This document shows positions 12,746 through 24,230 of a stretch of DNA of 64,000 bases, piece by piece. The position numbers and the translations under genes were made by a program. A model generated the notes under the pieces. The model saw only the letters and a list, made by a program, of their open reading frames with translations, did no database searches and was not told the origin of the DNA. Every line of letters begins with the position of its first letter. Positions within the stretch are counted from its first letter, which is position 1. This stretch comes from Molossus alvarezi (taxonomy: Eukaryota > Chordata > Mammalia > Chiroptera > Molossidae): assembly GCA_037176705.1 (NCBI GenBank), contig CM073885.1, positions 216,888,290 to 216,952,289 of the forward strand, written 5' to 3'.

Positions 12746-13414
12746 CTTGAGGTGTGAGTACTGGGTTGGTGGTAGGGGCTGTAGGAAAGGCACAAATATG
12801 TTCAGCCTATTAGCATTTAAATCTAAAATTTAATTTTCAATTTAGTACTTTTATAAACTATAACTTCAAACACTCCCTGATTGAATTTAGTAAAATGTGT
12901 AATTATATTGAGTGTTTTACTTTATTTATGCATGTAATTTTAAAATAAAACACGCAGTACAGACCAACCAATTTTGCATTTTATTTTTACTAGCTCGCTT
13001 TTGGCATGAATTTAATACTAGAATTGTGTTAGAAGGCACATTTGGATTTATTTCTATGCTTTCTACATTATGTATCTTGCCATCAGTAGTTCAGGAGAGC
13101 TAAATATTTGTGTTTGCATTTAGGTTGGAAAATCTGTCCTTGTGCAATGATTTTGAAGTTATTTGTTAAAAATTCATAGAATCTGATTCTTATTTACAAT
13201 TTTTTAGTCTTCCAAGATACATTAATGATAAAATGAGGTAAATTAGATTTTTACAGTTATGCCTATTAATATACTTTCTACATGATATAGGTAGACAGAC
13301 ATAATTAGCACTATCACTCCAAAGTGGAAATCAAAATAGAAAAATGTTTTTCTTGAATCCTGTACAGAGTTTATTACTAAATTACCCAATCAAAAAATAC
13401 CATTAACTGAGTGG

Positions 13415-13605
13415 TGGTAGGCATAATTCACTTAATCCCTATTACAACCCTATCAGGTAGTTAAAATTATTCCCTGTTTCAGATGAGAATACAGAGAAAG
13501 TGGGAATTTAATCAACTCACAGCGGGCAAATGGTAGAGCTGGGATTTGAACCCAGGCAGCTTGACTTCTTGAGCTTCACAGGCAGTTCCTTTACTATACA
13601 ACCTA
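13415..13605 (+). repeat. MIR SINE
   Basis: MIR core: AATCCCTATTACAACCCTAT, CAGATGAGAATACAGAGAAA and GAGCTGGGATTTGAACCCAG in the expected order and spacing. Confidence 0.87.
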
Positions 13606-14859
13606 AATAATAAATGGCTCTAGTTGTCTTATTAGGCAGCTCAGATATAATGTAAGTATTCATTAAAAGCCCTGAGAACTGTAACCTCATCTGGATCCAA
13701 CATATGTGTCACTCTACTGAGAACTACCACTAAGAGCTGGTTTCCACGTTGCTCCAGAAATTGCTCCAGAAAAGTTGGGCACAGTGTTTCTTTAGCAGGA
13801 CACAACTCTTCTCAGCATAGCATGTTATATCACCTTCTCGCTCTTCTTCAAACTAGTGGATACCTAGGTAATCAATCAGGGAGACAGCTGATGGGTAACG
13901 ATGTAGCCTATTCTGTGTAACCTGTGCCTGCCATCACCACCAAGTAGAATTGACCTTCTCATTATTTCCCTCTTCTATGGTTGTGCTTAATCTTCATTTT
14001 AATCATATTTCATACATATAAAAGTTTGAGGAGTTGAAGATGAACAGTTTGATGTGCCCTAGTTGGTGAAAACACTAAAAGAAGGATTTCTGCCTTATTT
14101 TATACATATATATAATATAATTTCCCCAACTTACGAATTTTTAAAAATCAACTTTTAGGCCTCTATGAATTGAATTTCTCAGGATTTCATATGAAATAAT
14201 ACTCTTAGCATAGTGATTTCTATAATAATACTAAGAGAAATTAACTTCAAGGCAATTGCTGAGTTAATATAACTTTAAAGAGAAGAGGACCTGTTATTTT
14301 ATGCTTGGTTTGACTATAGTTATTGAACATGCCATCAAAATACAGAGATATTCTCTTTGCTCAACCTTTAGGTCACATGACGGGCCTGAGGTCAGTCGCT
14401 TTGTGAATGGCACAATGTGATCTGTTTGAAGATTCTGGTCGTTAATAACGTTCAGGGAAACTAACCACAACCTACGTGCTATACAAAGACCAACTTCATT
14501 ATCACATCCACAGCACTACCTTCATTGTTAGTAACTACTGACATACAAAATACAAATACTTCAATATCAGTCATACTTTTAGTGAAAAATATAAACAAGT
14601 AGTTTTGAATATTTCAATACATTAGTTACATTAAACCATGCTTTAATTTCCTCATATAAAAGATGAGCCAAATTAAGATATATAATCATTTTACATGTTC
14701 AGTACATTTCATTTGAAAATCAGCACTGACTATAGCTACAAAGCACTCATATAGAAATTATTAGATGCTACTGGAATCTCCTGTCTATCATCTCAATAGC
14801 AACCATCATCAACATCAATATTTCTTCCTATGTGTTCCCAGTTCTAATCTTTTCATAAC

Positions 14860-14990
14860 TGTTAACTTAGTTCATCCATGAAGTAGGGAGTGACTTTTGC
14901 TATAGGTAAGAAGAGACACAAAGAGGCTAATTAGGTTGCCCACGGTAACTGTGAAAAATATTTATAAATAGAGCTACTTGAAAATGAGTC
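14860..14990 (+). repeat. Probable MIR fragment
   Basis: Weak match to the MIR middle: GAAGTAGGGAGTGACTTTTG, then AGACACAAAGAGGCTAATTA and TTGCCCACGGTAACTG. No clear ends. Confidence 0.5.
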
Positions 14991-15391
14991 AGAGCAGCCA
15001 TCCTACAGGGACAGCCTTGCACATATTACTCCTCAAACCTTTAAAATGTTTAAACTGAAAAATAACCTTTGGACTCAGCCTAAAGCAGAATTGTATATCA
15101 AACTACTTACTGTTTGCAAAGTTAACAGGAAAGCAGACATGACTATTCGACTAAACATTGAATATTTCTTTAATATGAGCATCATCGTTAGCTTGTTTAC
15201 ACCTATAGAAATCCCTTCCTTCACTTATTAACACCCATAGAAATCTCTTCCTTTTGTTCATGGGATAATTCCCCTTCCCTTTCTCATAATCAAAACAGTA
15301 TTGGGGTTTCTATCTGAATCAGTGCTTCTAAAATAACTATTAATTGGATGTCAAATAAATTCTTGTTGCATCTCACTTTGGCCTTTTATTT

Positions 15392-15478
15392 TGAGGTTAA
15401 GAGATTATACAGATAAGTGGAAGTGGGACTTGAACTCAGATAGTCCTACCTCAGGATCATGACCTTAACTACCACATT
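15392..15478 (+). repeat. MIR 3' fragment
   Basis: GTGGGACTTGAACTCAGATA followed by CTCAGGATCATGACCTTAAC matches the 3' part of MIR. The 5' half is missing. Confidence 0.6.
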
Positions 15479-16013
15479 GGATTGTTTCTCCAATAAATAG
15501 GTGCATTAAAAATCAGCCCAGATTATTGATATAGTTGGGAAATACTAAAAATTCCTATAGGGTCTGAATAAGATCCCTCTTAGAGAAATACCAAATTTGT
15601 CTCTACTAGCTGGCACACAAGGAGCCAGATGAAAAGTGATCTATTACCCATCAGCACAAAGTATTAAAGTCCCTTTTCTCTAAGGCAGCACGAAACAGGA
15701 CAGGAGTCTAGCAGCCAGTGATTAAGCTCATGCAGCATTTTGTACCTAACATTATACACAGTACAAAGAATAACTAGATGGAATGTTTTATATTTTGCAA
15801 GCCTTGATTGATATAGCTTTTGTTTCCACAGACTTATTATCAAACATATCTACACTATGTTAAATAACCTTCCTACTCAGAAGATATATATTGATTTTAT
15901 TTTAATATTACAAGTGTTTTTTTTGTTTGTTTGTTTGTCTTTTTTGTTAGGGGGCTAGACATCTAAAAAATAGTCCTGGTAGCAGCATTGAGTTAAAAAG
16001 AACTGAACACACA

Positions 16014-16023
16014 TGCGCGCGCG

Positions 16024-16063
<40 letters not shown>
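16014..16063. repeat. (GC)n(AC)n compound microsatellite
   Basis: About 19 bp of alternating GC run directly into about 32 bp of alternating AC. Both are alternating purine-pyrimidine tracts. Confidence 0.97.
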
Positions 16064-16066
<3 letters not shown>

Positions 16067-16189
16067 ATTCTTAGAAAGACATAGTCTTTGTCTCTGGTTC
16101 TTTGTAATTTCCTGAGTGATAGGGATAATGGTATCTTTTGTTATACATAACAAGCCACTTTCAACCTTACCTGAGTTTATACTAATGAG

Positions 16190-16830
16190 GTCATTCTTGG
16201 TAGGTCCCTAGACAGCTTCAGAGTGAAGACAGATTCCCAGAGAAGCCAACCCTGTGATTAGGAGTCTGGAATTTTAGCCCCTCCCCCCTTTCCACCCCCA
16301 AGGACAGGAGAGGAGCTGCAGGTTGAGTTCAATCACCAATGGCCAACGATTTAATCTATCATGCCTATGTAATGGAGCTTCCATAAAAACTTTAAAACAA
16401 CGTGGTTTGAAGAGTGTCCAGGTTGGTGAACACAGTAAGGTCCTGGAAGGGTGCTATGCCGTGAGATGGCATGAAAACTCTCCAACTTTCTCCCAGTAGC
16501 TTGCATTATGCATTTCTTCCAACCCAAGTTGTATTCTTTGTAATGAATTGGTGATAGTAAGTAAAGCACTTTCCTGAGTTCTGTGCATTGTTCCAGTAAA
16601 GTATTAAATATAAGGGGTGGTCGTGGAAATTTCTCAATTTGTACTCAAACAGGCAAAAAATGTGGGTAAACCTGGGTACTATACCCCATTTATGACTAAT
16701 GTCTGAGGTGGGAAAAATCTTGTGGGACTTTAAACCTGAGGAGTCTGACTCTAACTCCAGGTCATTAGTGTCAGAATTAAATTGAATTGTAGGACACTCA
16801 TCGTCAGAATTGGTTGGTGTCGGGAGGAAA
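16190..16830 (+). repeat. Old LTR-like element (possibly ERVL class)
   Basis: Recognised from layout and remembered words: a C-rich GGAATTTTAGCCCCTCCCCC segment, a CATAAAAACTTTAAAA promoter-like motif, GATAGTAAGTAAAGCACTTT with a nearby poly(A)-like region, and a tail containing TTGTGGGACTTTAAACCTGA and TTGAATTGTAGGACAC. It looks like a solo or 3' LTR of an ancient endogenous retrovirus. No internal coding region is next to it. The class assignment is tentative. Confidence 0.5.
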
Positions 16831-16901
16831 TAAAACCCATTATACAAATATCCAATATATTTTCTACCTTAAAATAGTATGAATATCAAGAAATATCTTA
16901 T

Positions 16902-17152
16902 GCTCTGGCCAGTGTTGCTCAGTGGTTAGGGTGTCATCTGTTCACAGAAAGGTCTCAGGTTCGATTTCCATTTAGGGCACATACCAAGGTTGTGGGTTGG
17001 ATCCCTGGTCAGGGTGCATATGGGAGGCAACAAATCAATGTATCTCTCTCACATTGATGTTTCTTTCTTTCTCTCTTCCTCTTCCTTCCCTCTCTCTCTA
17101 GAATCAATGCCCAAAAATATCTTTGGGTGAGGATTTAAATAAATAAATAAAT
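16902..17152 (+). mobile_element. Ves-type SINE with hybrid tail
   Basis: Sense SINE with target-site duplication AAATATCTTAT at 16891-16901 and 17153-17163. Its body is type A-like and reaches GAATCAATG, but it then carries a type B-like ending (AAAAATATCTTTGGGTGAGG) before an (AAAT)n tail. Confidence 0.93.
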
Positions 17153-17334
17153 AAATATCTTATCATGAATTATCAACATCCATTTCCCAAATAAAAAATA
17201 AATTCTGTAGGCAGTTAATAAATTTGATGTTAATAATACCCTATATATCAAATAAGACTTTAAATAAAAATATTTAAATTTGCAATTAAAGTACTATTCT
17301 TTAAATTCCTCTGGCATATCAATGAGATAACTTT

Positions 17335-18000
17335 TTAATTTATTTTTATTTGAGAAAACTATAGATTTACAAGCAGTTGCAAGAAATAATAATACAGAAA
17401 GATCTCATGTACATTTTATCCAGTTTTCCCCAATACTAACATTGTATACTATAGTATAATATGACAATCATAATATTAAAATGGATACAACCCACCAATA
17501 TTATTCAGTTTTCCCTAGTTTAACTTGTGTTCATTTGCATGTGCATTTAGTTCTATACAATTTTATCACATGCATAGGGTCCTGTATGCTCCACCTAGTC
17601 AAGACACTGAATAGTTTTATCATCATGAGAGTCCTTCCTGTTGCCCCTTTTAAAATTGTTTATTTATTGTGTGGTTGTTGTTGTTTTTTTAGAATCAGAG
17701 AAGAAGAGAGAGGGAGGGAAAGAATGAGACAGAGAGAGAGTTTTGTTGTTCTATCCATTTATGCATTCACTAATTGATTCTTGAATGTGCGCTGACTGGG
17801 AATCAAATCCACAACCTTGGCATATGGGGACGATGTTTTAACCAATTGAGCTACCCAGCCAAGGTTCCTGTTGCTCTTTTGTAGCCATACCCATCTCTGT
17901 CCTATCCTAACACTTCCATTCCTTGTCCCTAGCATGGAACATCACTAATCTATTCTCCATTTCAAAAATTGTGTCATTTCAAAAATGCTCTATCAATGGA
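17335..18000 (-). mobile_element. Old L1 3' UTR fragment, split by a SINE
   Basis: Antisense old L1 3' UTR: AACTATAGATTTACAAGCAG, TTTTCCCCAATACTAACATT and TCCTGTTGCCCC are familiar landmarks. A reverse SINE at 17652-17864 interrupts it. Not coding. Confidence 0.65.
17652..17864 (-). mobile_element. tRNA-derived SINE of an older, distinct type
   Basis: The head reads, on the minus strand, GGGTAGCTCAATTGGTTAAA, with an Ile/Lys-tRNA-like A box, unlike the GTTTGGCTCAG head of the main Ves copies. The target-site duplication TTCCTGTTGCCCCTTT occurs at 17635-17650 and 17865-17880 with one mismatch. The tail is at the left. Confidence 0.82.
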
Positions 18001-18014
18001 ATCAAAGTAGTATT

Positions 18015-18900
18015 TTTGTTGTTGTTTGGTGGAGTGTTCTATGTATGTCAATTAGACTCTGTTGATTTAAGTATGTTGTTCAGATTTTTTTTATACTTGT
18101 TGATTTTGTGTGTAATATTTGTATCTGTTGCTAAAAGGGTAATGTTAAAGTCAGCCACTATTAGTGTAGATTTGTCTAATTCTATTTTATCTCTATGTTA
18201 TATTTTTCCTTGAATTTTGAGCCTTCATTGTTTGTCATGTATACATTTAGGGTCATTTTATCTTCCTGGTAAGTGTATCCTTTTACAATGCTAGGAATTA
18301 TTTTGGCCCTGATGTCTACTTTATCAGATACCAATATAGTTACTCCTGCTCTTTTTGAAATTAATGTTTTCATATAAACCTTTTTCCATCTTTTATTTTC
18401 AACCTACTTATGCCATTGACTTTGAAGTCAGTTTCTTAGCATATAGTTTTCTTATTTTTTTAGTCCACCCCACCCATCTGTCTTGTGATTGGTATATTTT
18501 GGTTGGTATCACTTATATCAATATTATTGTTACTTTAGAACTGAAATCTGCTATTTTTTTCTATCTGTTTCCCCCTTTACATTCACTCTTTTGTTTTTCT
18601 TTCTTTGCCTTCCTACAGGTTACTTGAACATTTTTGGATTCCATCTTGACTTATTTATAATTAATGTATCTCTTTGTATAGTTTTTATAGTGTTGCTCTG
18701 AGTATTACAGTATATGTATATGACTTAACCTACCAGTATCAACGATTTTACCACTTCTAGTTAAGTCAGAATACATCACTGCTATTTAAGTCCTTTTATC
18801 TTCCTCACTTTTAAATATCATTGTGCTGTGTATTAGATGGCATTATAATTTTGTTACAATCATCACAATATGATCTATTAAACTCATGAAGAAAAGGACA
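18015..18900 (-). mobile_element. Old L1 endonuclease-region fragment
   Basis: Antisense old L1 similar to 3330-4150 in this window: a TATCAGATACCAATATAGTT, ACTCCTGCTCTTTTTGAAAT and CAACCTACTTATGCCATTG series. 18182-18373 is a remnant frame. It joins the 3' UTR piece to the left without the ORF2 body, so the copy is internally deleted or two fragments lie side by side. Confidence 0.72.
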
Positions 18901-21900
18901 GTCCATGATGTGTACCCATACTTCTGATCTTTCCATTGTTTGTTCTTGTTTCCTCAGCCTCCTAGATTTTTTTCTTTTATTATTTCCTTTATGAACATTC
19001 TCTAAGTCTCCTCTCATTTTAATTTTCTATGAATTAGAAATATTCCAAAGAAACAATGAAATACATATTTAAGGAGATCAGAGAGAGAAGACCAGGCTTC
19101 TGTCGGGAAAGACCTCCCGAGGAAGATAGAGGGAAGTATGTATCTATAAAAGTAGAATAAAGCAAAATTAGTAACTTCCACAATTAAATCTTGAGCAATA
19201 CTAAATTGAAAGAAATATACCACTCAAGTAAACCATCCTAGAAAGGCCTTTGATTCAAACATTGTAGGGCACCTACAATGTGCCAAGAACTGTGCTAGGT
19301 GGTAGAATTGCAGAGATGACTAACAAACCTTCTCTGACCTAATTCATGATTGGCTTAGACAAGAGTGCCTAGAAGCAGAGCCCAGGACAAGGACTCAAGT
19401 ACTTGTGTACTGCTGAGGAAATGCTCAAAGGAGAAAAGCAGTGAGGAGAGCAGGACAGGTCAGAGGATGAAGCTAGGCAACAATTTAGGCTCCACTATAG
19501 TCTGCTTTAGTCTGATCTTAAGGGAGACCACTGAAAGCTCTGCACTGTGAATGGTACCACAGAGGGCTCCCACCTTGAGGCAAAGGATTGACCATTTGTA
19601 TGTCTGTGATAGCACAGTTCTCTGAAGAAAGCCAGTGTGTGCCATTAGCAGCCCACACTCACAGTAACTAGGAGATAAGTGAACTGGCGGTAAAAGAGAT
19701 CTGGGTGGGTGCCAACAGATTCCACTACAGCTCTCTATGAAAGAAAGTAAATGATAATCAAATTACAGCATGATGCACTATCATAGTTGCAATAGGTACA
19801 AAAAAAATGTATAAGAACAAAGAACATAAAAGAATAATTTCTGTCTGGGGAAGGCTTCCTACATAACTTGTGGGACCCAGTGGGAAACAAAATGTGGGCA
19901 CCTTGTTCAAAATTATTAATCAGTGCCAGATGATGGCAGAGCATTGAACCAAGCACAGAGCCTTTCCCAAGGCGGGGTTCTGCAACTCCACAAGTTGCTC
20001 ATCCATGAGGTTGGCTCTGATGGTGAGGGATCTGAACAATGAGGAATCAAGAGGATTCGAAGGAGATGAGTTATGTGATCTAATCTATATTTTTAAAAGT
20101 AATTTCTGGAAGCAGAGCAAAAGATGATCAGGGAATTAGTTTTGTGATAAATCCATGGTGTTTTCTAGTCAATGCAGAGGCCTCAGTATTTATCATAATG
20201 AAGAAAAATGTTTACTTTACAAAATGTCTGGTGATTTTCTGTTGCTGATTAATACTAACATCTGTAACAGTCAATTCTATATGAAGAAATAATAATCATA
20301 TATACCTAAAGGATAATATTCTAATGTATAATATCCTTCAACTTATTTGTAACTTGATAATTCTGTCGCTAGTTACTATTTTTCAAAAATAGGCAACTTT
20401 ATAAAAGCACAATAGAGTTTCAATAGTCACACTCTGAAGTTAAGATGGAAGATTTGGCTGAGAAAAACTACTATGAGTATATACAACAATCTACTTTTGA
20501 CTACAAGCTACATTCAGCTTTTATTTCATTTTCCTTAAAAGCCTCCTTCTTCACATAAAAGCAAATACATCTTAAAACACTGTTTACCCTGTATGCAGAG
20601 TACTGTTGTCAATAAATACATTTAATTCTGCCCTCTCTACTCAAGCTTGTTCTAGAATGCTTTCACGTAAATTCAAGATTTAACAATAAATTTCAGCATG
20701 TTATAAGCTAATAAAATTTAGTGCCATATTGTTAATTTTTATAAGGTGTTTAAAACTTAAATTACATAATTTCACATATTTGGAGTATGTGGGAAAATAT
20801 GTTTAATATTTAGTTTCCATCAGTCATACATAGGCATCTATGCCAAATACTATATCATGTAATTTAAACTTCTTCCCTCATTCCCCTGGTTAGTCACTAA
20901 GATCAGCATGGAGACATCTGGGGTCATGAGGTTATCTTCAGGATTTATATCCAAGAAAGGCTACACTGTTAGAGCCGACATCCAGCTCTAGAAGTTTGTG
21001 GCTCTTAGTCTAAAACTACTCTCAACCATGTCTCACATTTCTCTGTTGGCAACTTGTCATTTGGCCTGTTCTGGTGTCTGGAGAGCTGTGTTTCAGAGTA
21101 AACCTGAAAATAATGAGGGGAAGAGGCAATTCACTAGGAATTTGGGAATTACTCAGCATTGGATCTGGAAGCCTGAAAATCTCTGAGTGAGGCTTTTATC
21201 TACTTATTCTTAGGCACAACAGATGGGAATTTGTTTACTCATGGTGCTTTTGTATGTATGATAAAGACTATATGGATTCTCCTCTTGTACAGACCTCAAA
21301 AGTCCTCAAAGTCAGGGCAATCTCAATTTTAGAGGCCCTGTAGAAATTATTCTTGTCAGGGCCTTAGAAAGCATGCCATATGCCAGCCAGGGGTTCTGGG
21401 AATGTAAATGTAACTAAGTAAACAATTATTAGCTGTCATCGTGTGATTGAGTAAAAAATATATATTAGTTAAAATTTTTAATATGTTTGAAAAAAGAAAT
21501 GTGTGCAGCAGGTAAGATGCTCTATCCACATATTCAGTTGTGGAGCAAAAACTCTATTTTTCTGTAACAATTTAATTTCTAAACTCACTCAAACTCCAGC
21601 TGCTTTTGCTTAGGATTGAGTCTAAGTGCCAAGGATCTTACATAGTGTTAAAACACAGGGTTGGAGTTGTTCCTGGTGTCTTCTGTCCATGCCCATACCC
21701 TCGAAATCTTATCTGATCTGTGGCCTGGTCCTTGGAAGTTAGTCGACAGAGGTTACAACTCTGTCAAACCTAATTCTCATCCATAAGGTCCTATCAGCAA
21801 CTCTCTCTGCTGTTTTCATAACCCCTTTGGTACATGAGGATTTTTAGTCACTGCAGAATATGGTGACCTATGGGAAAGTTATGGGCTGCCACAGACCAGT

Positions 21901-22300
21901 CTGCTTAGAGATGTTACATAGCCATTTCTACTCTGGATTAGTTCCCTCTCTCCAGGTCCCAGGCCCTTTTATATGGGTAAGCTTTCCTGTGCTCTGAGAT
22001 CTCAAAATCTCCTCTGGGGTCTCTACTGCCCTTCACCTGGGGTTCAACAAGTGGAGGGAGGCAGTCAGGTACATACATGACTCTTTTCTCAGGGATCCCT
22101 GAGACTGGGTCAAAACCCTCAGCGCTTCTTTGACTTTCTCCCCAACTCAGTGCCCACACCCTCCTAAAGCAAACATCCTCTTGTCATTCCCTTTATTCTC
22201 AGCATTTTTCTGTGTTTACTTTTCTGGAGAAATTAACAACTGCCCTAACATATTGAATAGTGAATGAACCAAGATCTACAAAAAAAAAAAAAAAAAAGTT
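18901..22300. other. Non-coding stretch with unassigned old repeats
   Basis: 19255-19345 has an antisense L2-like word (GGGCACCTACAATGTGCCAA). 19365-19730 and 19840-20080 read like old LTR or DNA-transposon fragments that I cannot name. 21600-22190 is GC-richer and may also be an LTR remnant. No gene was recognised; open frames here are short and featureless. Confidence 0.35.
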
Positions 22301-22319
22301 TGGAAAGAAGCAAAAAGAA

Positions 22320-22560
22320 AACAACAACAAAAACATCTTATAGATACAGACAACGGTGTGGTGATTACCAGAAGGAAAGGGTAGGGGGAGTAGAAGAGGG
22401 GAAAGGGGGATAAGTGGTAATGGAAGGAAACTTGACTTGGTGTGGTGAATACACAATACAATATACAGATAATATATTCTAGAATTGTACACCTGAAGTC
22501 TATATAATCTTATTACCCTATGTCACCTCAATAAATTCAATAAAAAAGTTAAAAAAACAA
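22320..22560 (+). mobile_element. L1 3' end
   Basis: Sense L1 3' UTR terminus: TATAGATACAGACAACGG, GTGGTGATTACCAGAAGG, TTGTACACCTGAAGTC and a final CTCAATAAATTCAATAAAAA with A-rich tail. Severely 5' truncated. Confidence 0.78.
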
Positions 22561-23543
22561 AACAACAACAACAAAAGTGATTATACTTAAAATACTATAG
22601 ACTACAATGATTTCATGTCATTGTTATGGATTGGTCAGCCAACTTTCTATGAACACAGTTATTTATATACATTTTTAATAAAGAAATTTTTGAGCCTAAA
22701 ATATCCTCAAATGGGAACAACTTACATAAAATACTTTTTAAAATGATTATTATTCTGTTTTTTTACGTGTATTATATATTTAACTAGAATAAAAGTGTGA
22801 AATGACACTTCCTATACCCAATGTTATCAAGAAATAATAGCACTATTTATACACATTTTTCAGATAGCCAAAGTGACTATAAACATTTACAAATCAAGTT
22901 TGTTTTAATAATTTTATAAAGGTTTTCTAACATACATTATATATTTTATTTCTTCTTAAATAAAGAAATGAGTAGACAGGAAGATGTCTTCTAAAATGTT
23001 TTCAAAATACCCATGAAAAATGTTTAAATCTTGATAATTTATTATAAAATTTAATCTCTGAACAATAATTATGGTACAGACTGCAGAACTGACATTCTTA
23101 TTCCAGGCTAGCAACATTCCAATAAATTTATGCAATGTATGTGGTCCATTTGGAGACATTATGAGACTTTTAAAATGTCTAAACATGTGAGACAACTGGA
23201 CTATGTTAAAATGATATTCTGTTGTAAATGGTCTCGGGAATAAAACAAAAATTAATTTTTTCTTTGTTTTAAACCTCCATAAGATAGTCAGCATTTGGTT
23301 TTCATCATTATACCAAAGATATATGAAGACAGTTGGTACCTAATAAAGCGTTATAAAAAGTTAGAATCATCTAAAGCAACTTACTTGACGTCTTTCCTCC
23401 AAAGAGAACAAGAAGTGAAAATACAGATAACTAATAAAGATTACTGAACACATTCAACTTGTATTTCATCTAGAATTTCAATCTAACAATGGGTAGTCAA
23501 TCAATACTTAGTTCTCTGAGCTACAGAAAATATCTGTATATCT

Positions 23544-23660
23544 GGGCCGGTTTGGCTCAGCGGTTGGAGCGTCGGCCTGCGGACCAGAGAGTCCCGGGTT
23601 CAGTTCCCACAAGGGGCACGTACCAAAAAGAAAAAAGAAAAAAAAGAAAGAAAGAAAGGA
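23544..23660 (+). mobile_element. Head-only Ves SINE (tRNA domain plus A-rich tail)
   Basis: About 80 bp of tRNA-like head, with TTTGGCTCAGCGGTTGGAGC (A box) and GGGTTCAGTTCCCACAAGGG (B box), goes straight from GGCACGTACC into an (AAAAAG)n/(AAAG)n tail. The whole CT-rich body and 3' half of an ordinary Ves element are missing. The extreme 5' end is also short (GGCCGG rather than GCCCTGGCCGG). Flanks share only a short AAATAT word. Confidence 0.85.
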
Positions 23661-24182
23661 AATATGTTTTTAAAATTATTTAAAACATTTACTAATTGAT
23701 AATAGTCAAGTTCTTGAGATTGCCGACAAATGTTTTTAATTTTACTTCAAAGGGACCTAGCATACTGTTATGTTACACATTGAAGAAGAGCTCTGAAAGC
23801 AATCTAAGTTTAGAATACAGATAATCCTCAAGAAAAAATTAGATGAATGACAAATATTTCTGTAATCCTGGTAGAATTGCAATAGAGAATATATATGTAA
23901 TTCATTTATTCATCAAATAATTATTTGAATACCTATTATGATGCAGACACTGAAGGTACAGTGTTAACTCTCGGTCTCTGCCCTCAGCGACAGCACATAT
24001 AAAAATAGGGTGATAGTTTCAAAACTATGGGTTAGCATAGAATGCAATGGCTGCAGCTAAGAAGTGCAGCTAATTCACTCTTTTTTTCTTTTTAATCTTA
24101 ACAGAGGAAATCTTCCTAAAGGATGTAAAATATAAAATGATACTTGATGAACAGAATGAACGTGGAGAACATCTGCATTTTG

Positions 24183-24230
24183 CCTCACTCATTCATTCAT
24201 TCATTCATTCATTCATTCATTCATTCATCC
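24183..24230. repeat. (ATTC)n microsatellite at an L2 end
   Basis: About ten copies of ATTC at the place where an antisense L2 copy has its terminal ATTCA repeat. It is an expansion of the L2 3' end. Confidence 0.93.

Noticed and set aside
15947..16153. Short frame with a Cys-Val repeat
   Set aside because: It is the translation of the AC/GC microsatellite.
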